Of a stretch of 11,935 bases of DNA, positions 9,801-11,935 are shown in pieces. Positions within the stretch are counted from its first letter, which is position 1. Every line of letters starts with the position of its first letter. The notes under the pieces were generated by a model. It was not told where the DNA came from, searched no databases, and saw only the letters and a list, made by a program, of their open reading frames with translations. Made by a program: the position numbers and the translations under genes. This DNA comes from Baffinella frigidus. Taxonomy: Eukaryota; Cryptophyceae; Cryptomonadales; Baffinellaceae. The stretch covers positions 433,108-445,042 of the forward strand of contig MU646346.1 in assembly GCA_026770585.1 (NCBI GenBank), given 5' to 3'.

Positions 9801-11776
9801 CAACCCTAACCCCTAGGACCCCTAGGACCCCACACTATCACCCCTAACACCATAAACTGGAACCCCGAAACCCTAACCCCTGACTCCATAAAGCGTAACC
9901 TGGAAACCCGAAACTCGAAAACGGACACAGCGGGTCCTCCCCACGGCTCCGCGCAGTACACCCCGAAACCCTCAACCCTCAAACCCCTAAACCCTCGGAC
10001 CCCAAACCCAAACACCGCGAAACCCGAAACCCCCGGACCCCAAACGCCAACCGCTAGGACCCCATAAAGCCTAACCTGGAAACTCGAAAATCGGAAACGG
10101 AAACGGCAGGTCGCCCGACTGCTCCGACTGGTAAAACCCGAAACCCGGAAACTTAACCCCATGACACAATAAACTGGAAACCCGAAACCCGAAAACCTAA
10201 CCCCATGACACAATAAACTGGAAACCCGAAACCCTAACCCCATGACACAATAAACTGGAAACCCGAAACCCTAACCCCATGACACAACAAACTGGAAACC
10301 CGAAACCCTAACTCCTAATACCATAAACCCTAACCTGGAAACCCCACACCCGAAACCCGAAACCCTAACACCCCAAACTTAAACCCTGAATCCGAACCCC
10401 TAAAACTGAACCCCGAAACCCGGTGACCCTAATAGGGTTTAGGGGGTTTATTGAACGCCCCACACCCCAAACCCTTGGGGGTTTGAACACTGAACCCTCA
10501 AGTCGCCCGACTGCTCGGCGCGGTGAAACCCGAAACCCGAACCCCTGACTGCGCGATAAGAGAGGGTGGTCTCAAGAGAGGGTGTACGGTTCAGGGTATA
10601 GGGTTCAAGTGTTAGGGTTGCCGCGCCGTTCGGGGTCAGGCTTCCGGGATTTCTTAACCCTGAACCGTCTCGAGAGCGGGTTTACGGTTCAGGGTTTAGG
10701 GCTAAGTTTTAGGGGTGCCACGCCGTTAGGGGTTAGGGTCCAATAAATTCTAAAGGTCCTAGGATTGGTTCAGGATTCCTAAATCCTGAACCGTAAACCC
10801 TCTCGTGAGATTCTGGGTTACCCGGCGGTCAGTTAATGTGTGAAACAATAAATTCCAGCGTCGCCAAGGTCCAAAGCCCTAAACAGTAACCCTGATGCAG
10901 GTTGTGGCACGCGGGCAAGATCACCTCAGAGGGCGTCCACGGCGCCCCCGCCCTCGTCCTCAAGGCGCACAACCGGGTGGGGCGCCCCACACCCTAACAG
11001 TGTGGGGCGCCCCACACCCTAACCCCTAAACTGCATCCGTCACCTCAAACCCCAAACCCTAAACCCTAGATCCTAGACCCTACCCCCGACCCTTGATCAG
11101 CGCTACCCTCTTCATGGGGGGGGGGGGCGTGTAGTGGTCACACTTGCTAGGGTTCATGGTTCATGGTTCATGGTTGAGGGGTGAGGGTCCACTTAGCAGC
11201 CACCGGGGCCTTCGATAATGTGTCCATCTAAACGATTCTGGTACAAAATGCAATTAATTTCAGGGAAATAGGCTTGAAATAATCCCGGATTTCCGGGAAA
11301 GATGGAACTCGGGCGCTGCTAAGTGGTAGCGCTGACAAGATCAGCTCCGAGGGCGCTCTCGCACTCGTCATGAAGGGGCATAGGCGGGTGATGTGCCCCT
11401 GTAGGCCTGTGGCGTTTGAACGGGTTCAAGTCCTTTCGGTTTTGCTCCCAACGTAGACGGACACCTCCTCCTTATGTGGAAACGCAGAACCGGCTAAAAG
11501 GTGGTCGAACTCCTTCATGAAACGCTTAACGGCCGGCATCTCCAACCCGCAACGGCAGATCGCACCACACCCAAACCCCTCAACCTTAACCCTGAACCCT
11601 AAACCCTAAACCCTAAACCCTCAACCCTAAACCCAAAACCCAAAACCCAAAAACCCACACCCCAAACCTCAAACCCTAAACCCTAAACGGCCCAACCCTA
11701 AAACCTGAAACCTAGCCCCTGAGCAGGCCATCATCTCCGGGGCGTTTTCTCCAACCAGCGACAAGCTCGTGACCGG
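752..11776 (+). CDS. WD40-repeat protein gene, ten exons, open at 3' end (overall span)
   Basis: The span joins ten short exons into one reading frame of about 245 residues. In order they give the end of one WD40 blade (MLAS...AVW), then blades with the cores GHKGTVRQVACSPDG, VAFSPDGKYIATVSYDKS, GHTQIANCCAFTPDG, GHSGAVNICAFSPDGKF and AHNRAIISGAFSPTSD. WD40 blades form beta-propellers that act as protein-binding scaffolds; nothing here tells the partner or the cell compartment, and I do not recognise the family. Intron phases are 1,0,0,0,2,2,1,2,0, and every junction keeps frame. Blade three has a long loop (about 40 residues, exons 5 to 7) between its W strand and the next GH. About 93 percent of the span is intron. 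Exons whose length is a multiple of three could have been missed. The chain rests on motif and phase only, without transcript evidence. Confidence 0.8.
834..924. repeat. Inverted copy of exon 1 3' end, spanning its donor
   Basis: The 16 bases GCCGGACGGCACGCTG inside exon 1 (839-854) occur as a perfect reverse complement at 904-919 in intron 1. Pairing continues imperfectly outward (834-837 with 921-924) and inward (858-861 with 897-900), and a near-palindrome TGTTTTGAAACA (874-885) sits at the centre. The transcript could fold into a hairpin with the exon 1 donor (871) in the loop region. Confidence 0.75.
1066..1163 (+). CDS. WD40 gene exon 2
   Basis: Acceptor CTGTCAG precedes GAGACCACACG. 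With the G carried over from exon 1 the frame reads G-DHTCILWDISSGTPALKC and continues RLGTIPEGLTGGGQ. ILWD closes the first full WD40 blade. The exon end is uncertain. CAG before GTCCAC at 1164 and CTC before GTCCGT at 1179 are both phase 0; the longer form adds VHPNL before the VAFSPDG of exon 3. The expected GH dipeptide is not obvious in this loop, which makes this blade the least regular. A 118-residue open frame on the opposite strand overlaps this exon and is taken as a shadow. Confidence 0.72.
1179..1435. other. GC-rich non-repeat stretch, start of intron 2
   Basis: This stretch is GC-rich and not telomere-like, with open frames of 60 to 118 residues on both strands. No recognisable domain or clean splice pair was found. 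A small hairpin CGTGCC-TAGG-GGCACG lies in it. It could be older duplicated coding sequence, but nothing supports that directly. Confidence 0.4.
1436..1600. repeat. Telomere-like tract that switches strand at a hairpin
   Basis: TTGAGGG/TTAGGG-type units run to about 1475, then C-rich CCCGAAA and CCCTAAA units follow from about 1494. The switch is a hairpin: GGGTTTCG-AGTTC on the left pairs with GAACT...CGAAACCC on the right (about 1468-1500). The two orientations face each other across it. Confidence 0.85.
1660..1880. repeat. Short G-rich telomere-like tracts
   Basis: GGGTTAGGGTTTAGGGTC near 1662-1683 and a run of GTCTAGG units near 1815-1878 flank a unique AT-rich stretch. The second run is homogenised to the TCTAGGG variant. 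Confidence 0.8.
1951..1973. repeat. Palindrome GGGCTCACCAA / TTGGTGAGCCC
   Basis: The 11-bp arms are perfect around a single central T. A diverged relative with the same flank (TATTTGGGCTCACCAAT) lies at about 3006-3024, so this is one end of a dispersed family. Confidence 0.8.
2018..2356. repeat. Large foldback (inverted-repeat) element, about 340 bp
   Basis: The left arm (about 2018-2075, GCATGCCAACTTGAGAATAG onward) matches the reverse complement of the right arm (about 2298-2356) over about 57 bp with roughly five mismatches. Inner arms CCACGCCAGGTCA (near 2099) and TGACCTGGCGTGG (near 2264) also pair. The two open frames here share the peptide TNPSSAS-RLT because they read the two arms. 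The 13-base motif TTCGTGGTACCAA near the centre is the reverse complement of the core of the intron 5 array. Confidence 0.85.
2392..2832. repeat. Dispersed two-part cassette, four plus two copies
   Basis: Part A (TTCCCTTCCGTGCAGGCC...GACTAGGACCTATATAAAC, about 40 bp) occurs near 2392, 2620, 2682 and 2736. Part B (CTCCCCGTGTAYGC...ATCGTCACAGGG) occurs near 2575 and 2784, each time next to a part A. Part A contains a pyrimidine run followed by GTGCAGG, which resembles a splice acceptor. No frame with a known domain follows it. A tandem AGACCACTAGC pair lies near 2541-2562. Confidence 0.75.
2431..2530. mobile_element. 100-bp MITE, copy 1 (TA target duplication)
   Basis: The element has perfect 15-bp terminal inverted repeats, TCCCTTAAGTGACCA and TGGTCACTTAAGGGA, with TA on both sides. 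Inside are two hairpins: ACGGGCGA-ATCA-TCGCCCGT (2446-2465) and GCCCTA-CGG-TAGGGC. It has no coding capacity. A TA duplication is typical of Tc1/mariner-like non-autonomous elements, although other superfamilies can give it. It interrupts a copy of part A of the dispersed cassette, right after AGGACCTA. Confidence 0.88.
3003..3150. repeat. Diverged copy of the 1945-2040 repeat with internal duplication
   Basis: TATTTGGGCTCACCAATCTGG...CACACCCAGCATGTCAACTT matches 1945-2040. A piece (CACACCCAGCATGTCAACTT) is repeated at about 3070-3090 and 3110-3131. The same family appears reversed and tandemly repeated in intron 3. Confidence 0.75.
3186..3606. repeat. G-rich telomere-like tracts, GTAGGGT/GAAGGGT and GTCTAGG variants
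   Basis: Seven-base units TAGGGTG and GAAGGGT alternate from about 3188 to 3350. GTTTAGGGGT and GTCTAGGTTGTAGG units follow from about 3405 to 3606. All are in G-rich orientation on the + strand. A C-rich unique spacer lies at 3360-3400. Confidence 0.9.
3815..3981. repeat. C-rich CCCCAAA/CCCAAAA tract running to the exon 3 acceptor
   Basis: About 22 units of CCCCAAA or CCCAAAA run without break into ACTAG, the acceptor of exon 3. Just left of it the intron is still G-rich (about 3720-3775), so orientation flips around 3810-3820 at a small GGGTTCGGGTT-CAAACCCC hairpin. The proline-rich frame (KPQTPNP repeats) is only this tract translated. Confidence 0.92.
3985..4038 (+). CDS. WD40 gene exon 3
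   Basis: Directly after ...AAAACTAG the frame reads VAFSPDGKYIATVSYDKS, a textbook inner half of a WD40 blade. Donor GTGCGT follows at 4039. Both ends are phase 0 and the exon is 54 bases. It splices to VRVW of exon 4, giving DKSVRVW, the usual end of a blade. Frame, motif and both splice sites all agree. Confidence 0.9.
4205..4574. repeat. Tandem array carrying four copies of the start of exon 4
   Basis: Copies of the first 20 to 27 bases of exon 4 lie at about 4205-4224, 4321-4340, 4399-4425 and 4495-4521, before the real exon at 4575. Between copies lies a hairpin unit AAGTTGAC...GGTACAAA...GTCAACTT (about 40 to 45 bp). The copy at 4399 keeps a CAG acceptor; the one at 4495 has CAA instead. 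The long frames reading QVRVWSS...GD translate these copies. The family also occurs, reversed, at 1955-2040 and 3003-3140. Confidence 0.88.
4575..4670 (+). CDS. WD40 gene exon 4
   Basis: After the acceptor AAGCAG the frame reads VRVWSSEGDPLAVMHGHTQI and then ANCCAFTPDGRG. It closes one WD40 blade (VRVW, then GH) and opens the next (CAFTPDG). I place the donor at GTCTGC (4671) because the frame beyond it loses the WD40 pattern and stops at 4701. This cut is phase 0, and joining to exon 5 gives PDGRG-ILSGSTDK, a normal blade. The exon is 32 codons. Confidence 0.87.
4797..4820 (+). pseudogene. Exon 5 echo a (ILSGSTDK)
   Basis: After CTTTAG, eight codons read ILSGSTDK as in exon 5, then run straight into CCCTAGACCC telomere-like repeat. 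Four bases differ from exon 5 (TCT, ACA, GAT, AAA against TCG, ACG, GAC, AAG), all synonymous. It keeps an acceptor-like end and has no donor. Confidence 0.75.
4885..4923 (+). pseudogene. Exon 5 echo b (ILSGSTDKTLKLW)
   Basis: After CACCCAG, thirteen codons repeat the start of exon 5 with four changes, all synonymous. GTCCCA follows TGG and could be a donor. The frame stays open to 5025. As an extra exon it would duplicate the motif. As a replacement for exon 5 it would need another downstream exon, because its phase (0) does not match exon 6. Confidence 0.7.
5022..5072 (+). pseudogene. WD40-like remnant TLNFSPNEPFVA
   Basis: This frame reads TLNFSPNEPFVAHRVDP, resembling the SPDG strand of a WD40 blade. 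In another frame just upstream GHATP is seen (5011-5025), so GH and FSPNE would fall in one blade after a frameshift. A similar string, NPFVACCVESG, is encoded at 1892-1924. It may be a decayed blade from this gene or a relative. Confidence 0.4.
5085..5142. repeat. Nested foldback, 58 bp
   Basis: The outer arms AAGTCAATTCC and GGAATTGACTT are perfect over 11 bp. Inside, TGAGGG and TGCT pair with AGCA and CCCTCA around CAC. There is no coding content. Confidence 0.75.
5175..5275. mobile_element. 101-bp MITE, copy 2 (inserted in telomere-like repeat)
   Basis: This is the same element as at 2431-2530. It shares TCCCTTAAGTGGCCA and TGGCCACTTAAGG ends, the inner CCTAGGGCCCTACGGTAGGG hairpin and TA flanks. 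Removing it with one TA restores GTAAACCCTAAACCCTC, so it inserted into a telomere-like unit. The first internal hairpin keeps its place but has a different sequence (palindrome GGGTCGAATTCGACCC, 5192-5207). The last two bases of the right end are CG instead of GA. Confidence 0.88.
5293..5372 (+). CDS. WD40 gene exon 5
   Basis: After GGGGGCAG the frame reads ILSGSTDKTLKLWRLKHQG and continues TDTFDTF. SGSTDKTLKLW is a canonical WD40 strand pair with the closing tryptophan. The donor is GTGCGC at 5373, leaving CC (phase 2). CC plus the first G of exon 6 gives proline, then DSEEY. Of at least seven copies of this segment nearby, this is the only one with acceptor, full motif and donor together. 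Confidence 0.85.
5519..5600 (+). pseudogene. Exon 5 echo c (recent, near identical)
   Basis: From ACAAGACGCTG through the donor and into the intron (CCCGTGCGCCCCCGAACCC) this copy matches 5310-5388 base for base by eye. The first five codons and the acceptor are missing, replaced by the repeat ending ATCAATGG. It must be a recent duplication or the product of gene conversion. Confidence 0.85.
5748..5795 (+). pseudogene. Exon 5 echo d (3' end only)
   Basis: GGGCACCTTCGAGACCTTCCC followed by donor-like GTGCGTGCCCGAACCCC matches the end of exon 5 and the intron 5 start. It joins the 32-bp array at the shared GGGCAC. Confidence 0.7.
5928..6004 (+). pseudogene. Exon 5 echo e (diverged)
   Basis: GCGCTGAAGCTGTGGCGTTT and the following GGGGCACGGATACTGTCGAG match exon 5 with several non-synonymous changes. 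Near its end GTGCGT of the donor has become TGCGTG after CCCC. It has no acceptor. Confidence 0.7.
6089..6133 (+). pseudogene. Exon 5 echo f (all changes synonymous)
   Basis: Codons from ACG at 6089 read TLKLWRLKHQGTDT, identical in protein to exon 5, yet nine bases differ, every one synonymous (for example CTC AAA CTT TGG CGC CTG AAA). After ACC the match ends, and CACCGACACC-AAAA units follow. The acceptor and donor are absent. Confidence 0.75.
6214..6296 (+). pseudogene. Exon 5 echo g (stop codon)
   Basis: GACAAGACGCTCAAGGTGTG continues as a copy of exon 5, but the key TGG has become TGA. Several replacement changes follow, while DTFDT is kept with synonymous changes. It ends CCCCGTGCGTGCCC, keeping the donor string. 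Confidence 0.75.
6460..6518. repeat. Foldback element, copy 1
   Basis: GTAGGGAGTTGGAGC at the left pairs with GCTCCAATTCTCTAC at the right (13 of 15). The core is TTTTCCTTCAGAAATTAGGC. A longer copy lies at 7275-7368, and the similarity continues on the right (GCGCGCCCCGA...CTCTTCTC). Confidence 0.8.
6519..6803. other. Unassigned stretch in intron 5
   Basis: The sequence is neither telomere-like nor repeated elsewhere in the window, apart from the extension of the 6460 repeat. An open frame of 115 codons crosses it with no domain, no biased composition and no splice context that I can recognise. TTTTAAAA occurs twice near 6640 and 6676. I see nothing else. Confidence 0.4.
6804..7040. repeat. 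C-rich telomere-like tracts
   Basis: CCCTAAA, CCCTGAA and CCCTCAACCATAAACC units occur in three blocks, split by short unique inserts. One insert, CAGGTGGGGCAAGGGGGTTG, recurs at 7425-7444. Confidence 0.85.
7085..7269. mobile_element. 185-bp MITE-like element with 26-bp inverted ends
   Basis: CCACTCGAGGCTAGAAATGG plus GACCAT at 7085-7110 is the perfect reverse complement of 7244-7269. Imperfect pairing extends several bases further in. The interior (75 bp per side) is AT-rich with no open frame. A target duplication is not clear (CTC or CCCT are possible). Confidence 0.8.
7275..7368. repeat. Foldback element, copy 2, with inner duplication
   Basis: CCGTAGGAAATTAGAGC pairs with GCTCTAGTTCCCTACGG (15 of 17). 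The core AGAAATTAGGCAAACGGCCT is present twice, the first with its own stem AAATTAGGC/GCCTAATTT. It is the longer relative of 6460-6518. Confidence 0.8.
7473..7770. repeat. 51-bp direct repeat pair, each followed by TTC runs
   Basis: GGCGCCAGCGCTCACGGATA and the 31 following bases occur at 7473-7523 and 7720-7770 with one mismatch (CTGACTG against CTGATTG). Each copy is followed at once by a TTC repeat. The block contains GCTCAC...GTGAGC, a partial palindrome. Confidence 0.85.
7545..7604. repeat. Strong hairpin, 21-bp arms
   Basis: CTCGAGTGGGGCGGTGTGTGT pairs with ACACACACTGCCCCACTCGAG with one G-T type mismatch, loop 18 bases. The ends CTCGAGTGG match the ends of the MITE at 7085-7269. Confidence 0.85.
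7766..7960. repeat. TTC microsatellite
   Basis: Long imperfect (TTC)n on the + strand, mixed with TCC and TCG, with brief breaks at AAATGTACTT and AAATTTACTTG. The frames giving poly-Leu, poly-Ser or poly-Phe are this tract. A polypyrimidine run of this size lies about 100 to 290 bp before the exon 6 acceptor. Confidence 0.92.
8056..8103 (+). CDS. WD40 gene exon 6
   Basis: After TGCCGCAG, with CC carried from exon 5, the frame reads P-DSEEYNNLMQRHRAH. The exon ends with AT before GTCTGG (phase 2). AT plus the first G of exon 7 makes methionine. The peptide is a polar loop and not a WD40 core. Support comes from phase fit on both sides, the GC-rich island in repeat-filled surroundings, and three partial echoes downstream (near 8369, 8619 and 8774) that keep the CACAT-GT edge or a variant of it. 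Confidence 0.75.
8110..8225. repeat. CCCTACA tract starting beside the exon 6 donor
   Basis: Nearly pure CCCTACA units, with a few CCCTGAA, begin six bases after the donor GT of exon 6. The variant is locally homogeneous. Confidence 0.92.
8264..9240. repeat. Degenerate CCCTGAA/CCCTAAA region with exon 6 echoes
   Basis: Units drift widely (CCCTGAATG, CCCTAAA, CCATGAA). Three non-telomeric islands match the end of exon 6: GCCGCGCGCACATGTGACG near 8369, CTGATGCAGTGGCACCGCG near 8619 and CTCATGCAGCGGCACGGCG near 8774. All carry GT after CACAT or CACTT. Confidence 0.85.
8402..8531. mobile_element. 130-bp inverted-repeat element in telomere-like sequence
   Basis: The outer arms CTAGCTCTGT/ACAGAGCTAG (10 bp) and inner arms TCGTCTCATCATTA/TAATGATGAGACGA (14 bp) are perfect, with diverged bases between. 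TAAA occurs on both sides and may be a target duplication. The flanks are CCCTAAA-like. The tip CTAGCTCTG recurs near 2304, 5388 and 6337, where GCCT follows. Confidence 0.72.
9244..9287 (+). CDS. WD40 gene exon 7
   Basis: After CACGCCAG, with AT carried from exon 6, the frame reads M-PDMKCDLVNLIGHSG. The final TCG G is cut before GTAAAC (phase 1). The G plus GC of exon 8 restores glycine, giving IGHSG-AVNICAFSPDG, an ideal WD40 blade start. At 44 bases it is the shortest exon, and the whole call depends on the two-sided phase match and the GH motif. Confidence 0.85.
9288..9590. repeat. CCCTAAA and CCCTACA tracts from the exon 7 donor
   Basis: Repeat begins at the donor itself (GTAAACACTAAACCC). 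A pure CCCTACA run of about twelve units occupies about 9342-9425. Mixed units follow. Confidence 0.92.
9592..9690. repeat. TAA/TAATGA low-complexity tract
   Basis: Almost only A and T, made of TAATAA, TAATGATAA and TAATACA units, 20 to 120 bases before the exon 8 acceptor. It is quite unlike the C-rich tracts around it. Confidence 0.9.
9711..9783 (+). CDS. WD40 gene exon 8
   Basis: After CCTACCAG, and with a G from exon 7, the frame reads G-AVNICAFSPDGKFVLSGS and then SDCSA. This is the core of the fourth complete blade. CG remains before GTCAAC (phase 2) and joins G of exon 9 as arginine, giving SARLW, the blade's closing strand. The serine-cysteine pair stands where most WD40 repeats have lysine-threonine. 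Confidence 0.9.
9784..10555. repeat. CCCGAAA/CCCTAAA tract with three exon 8 echoes
   Basis: Units include AAACTGGAAACCCGAAACCC, repeated several times near 10160-10310 with CCCCATGACACAATA between. Copies of the end of exon 8 lie near 9937 (CAGCGGGTCCTC...CGCGCAGTACACC), 10103 (GTCGCCCGACTGCTCCGAC) and 10499 (GTCGCCCGACTGCTCGGCG). Each is followed by GT and then CCCGAAACCC, as at the real donor. The 145-codon minus-strand frame is a translation of this tract. Confidence 0.88.
10558..10810. repeat. Two related foldback units in intron 8
   Basis: Arms TCTCGAGAGCGGGTTTACGG (from 10668) and its imperfect reverse complement (10784-10810) close a unit of about 143 bp. A sister unit starts near 10572 with GTCTCAAGAGAGGGTGTACG and ends at AACCCTGAACCGT (10656). 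Both hold GCCGCGCCGTT or GCCACGCCGTT in the middle. Confidence 0.7.
10901..10976 (+). CDS. WD40 gene exon 9
   Basis: After CTGATGCAG, with CG from exon 8, the frame reads R-LWHAGKITSEGVHGAPA and then LVLKAHNR. LW closes the fourth blade and AH stands in the GH position of the fifth. The donor is GTGGGG at 10977, phase 0. Joining exon 10 gives AHNR-AIISGAFSP. Nearly all codons end in C or G. A diverged second copy lies at 11330-11387. Confidence 0.88.
10977..11026. repeat. Palindromic 25-bp tandem pair on the exon 9 donor
   Basis: GTGGGGCGCCCCAC is a perfect palindrome that begins at the first base of the intron. TGTGGGGCGCCCCACA follows at 11001-11016 as a second perfect palindrome. Each is followed by CCCTAAC. 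The donor may be buried in a hairpin in RNA. Confidence 0.85.
11030..11095. repeat. Short CCCTAAA tract
   Basis: CCCCAAACCCTAAACCCTAG and related units. After it come a run of eleven G (about 11117-11127) and TTCATGG repeated four times near 11152-11174. Confidence 0.8.
11189..11326. mobile_element. 138-bp inverted-repeat element beside the exon 9 echo
   Basis: CCACTTAGCAGC (11189-11200) and GCTGCTAAGTGG (11315-11326) are perfect 12-bp inverted ends. The interior is AT-rich and includes the hairpin TCCCGGA-TT-TCCGGGA. The right end abuts TAG and the exon 9 echo, so insertion probably removed the 5' part of that echo. No clear target duplication was found. Confidence 0.65.
11330..11387 (+). 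pseudogene. Exon 9 echo, possible alternative exon
   Basis: After GTGGTAG the frame C GCT GAC AAG reads ADKISSEGALALVMKGHRR, matching exon 9 with three codons fewer, then GTGATG. The entry phase (2) and exit phase (0) equal those of exon 9, so it could replace exon 9 without a frameshift. It lacks LW but has the canonical GH where exon 9 has AH. It could be a decayed copy or a mutually exclusive exon. Confidence 0.55.
11390..11569. other. Unassigned stretch in intron 9
   Basis: No telomere-like repeat and no recognisable coding motif. CTGTGGCGTTTGAA (11407-11420) is identical to 14 bases of exon 5, perhaps a last trace of another echo, followed by the small palindrome TTGAACGGGTTCAA. Confidence 0.4.
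11570..11712. repeat. CCCTAAA/CCCAAAA tract before exon 10
   Basis: CCCTGAA, CCCTAAA, CCCTCAA and CCCAAAA units run to within about 20 bases of the exon 10 acceptor. Confidence 0.9.
11727..11776 (+). CDS. WD40 gene exon 10 (last in window)
   Basis: After CCTGAGCAG the frame reads AIISGAFSPTSDKLVTG, continuing AHNR from exon 9 into the fifth blade core. I place the cut after ACC GG, before GTCCAAACCC (phase 2), because telomere-like repeat follows directly. The rest of the blade (expected SxDxTVxxW) must lie beyond the right edge. Confidence 0.8.
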
Positions 11777-11935
11777 GTCCAAACCCTAAACCCTAAACCC
11801 TAAACCTTAAACCCTAAACCCTGAACCCCAAACCCTAAACCCTGAACCCTAAACCCTGAACCCTAAACCCTGAACCCTCAACCCTAAACCTTAAACCTTA
11901 AACCCTAAACCCTGAACCCCAAACCCCAAACCCCA
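11777..11935. repeat. CCCTAAA/CCCTGAA tract to the window end
   Basis: The intron begins GTCCAAACCCTAAACCC, so the repeat starts within three or four bases of the splice donor. CCCTAAA and CCCTGAA alternate to the edge, with a few CCTTAAA and CCCCAAA units. Confidence 0.93.

Noticed and set aside
9806-10243. 145-codon open frame on the minus strand
   Set aside because: It is a translation of the GGGTTTCGGGTTTCCAG-type repeat (GFRVS repeats), has no domain, and is antisense to intron 8.
11777-11935. True chromosome end
   Set aside because: Units are degenerate and mixed, and exon 10 ends in mid-blade, so the gene must continue. This is interstitial repeat.

Overview
This is a eukaryotic window. 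I read it as about ten very short, GC-rich exons of one WD40-repeat gene on the + strand, separated by introns packed with degenerate seven-base telomere-like repeats (CCCTAAA and its variants, in both orientations). The TTTAGGG telomere type, the strong preference for C or G at third codon positions and the GTGCGT-like splice donors fit a green-lineage alga best, perhaps a prasinophyte such as Cymbomonas; that name is a guess from general knowledge. No bacterial genes, rRNA, tRNA, CRISPR array or full-length transposase were seen. Nearly all long open frames are read-through of repeats.

Exons were found by reading every GC-rich island for WD40 motifs (GH...SPDG...DKTxxxW), then testing splice sites and phases. 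Ten islands chain: 752-870, 1066-1163 (or 1178), 3985-4038, 4575-4670, 5293-5372, 8056-8103, 9244-9287, 9711-9783, 10901-10976 and 11727-11776. All nine junctions are phase-compatible, and several rebuild WD40 motifs across the splice (SASG+DHTCILWD, DKS+VRVW, PDGRG+ILSGS, IGHSG+AVNI, SAR+LWHAG, AHNR+AIISGAFSP). About 740 coding bases lie in 11 kb. The gene continues past the right edge and probably past the left.

Layout: 1-751 holds direct repeats and an AT-rich hairpin, probably upstream intron. Intron 2 (1164-3984) has mostly G-rich telomere-like tracts, a large foldback, a 100-bp TA-flanked MITE and a small dispersed cassette. Intron 3 is a tandem array containing copies of the start of exon 4. 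Introns 4 and 5 contain copies of exon 5, a 32-bp tandem repeat, a second MITE copy, other foldbacks and a TTC microsatellite. Introns 6 to 10 are mostly C-rich telomere-like tracts with decayed copies of exons 6, 8 and 9.

Two patterns stand out. First, introns carry 'echoes': partial copies of the exon next door, often with its splice site, and in some copies of exon 5 every change is synonymous. Second, telomere-like repeat begins within a few bases of most splice donors and ends close to most acceptors, which suggests that telomeric repeat filled, or even created, these introns. Neither pattern can be proved without transcript data and related genomes.
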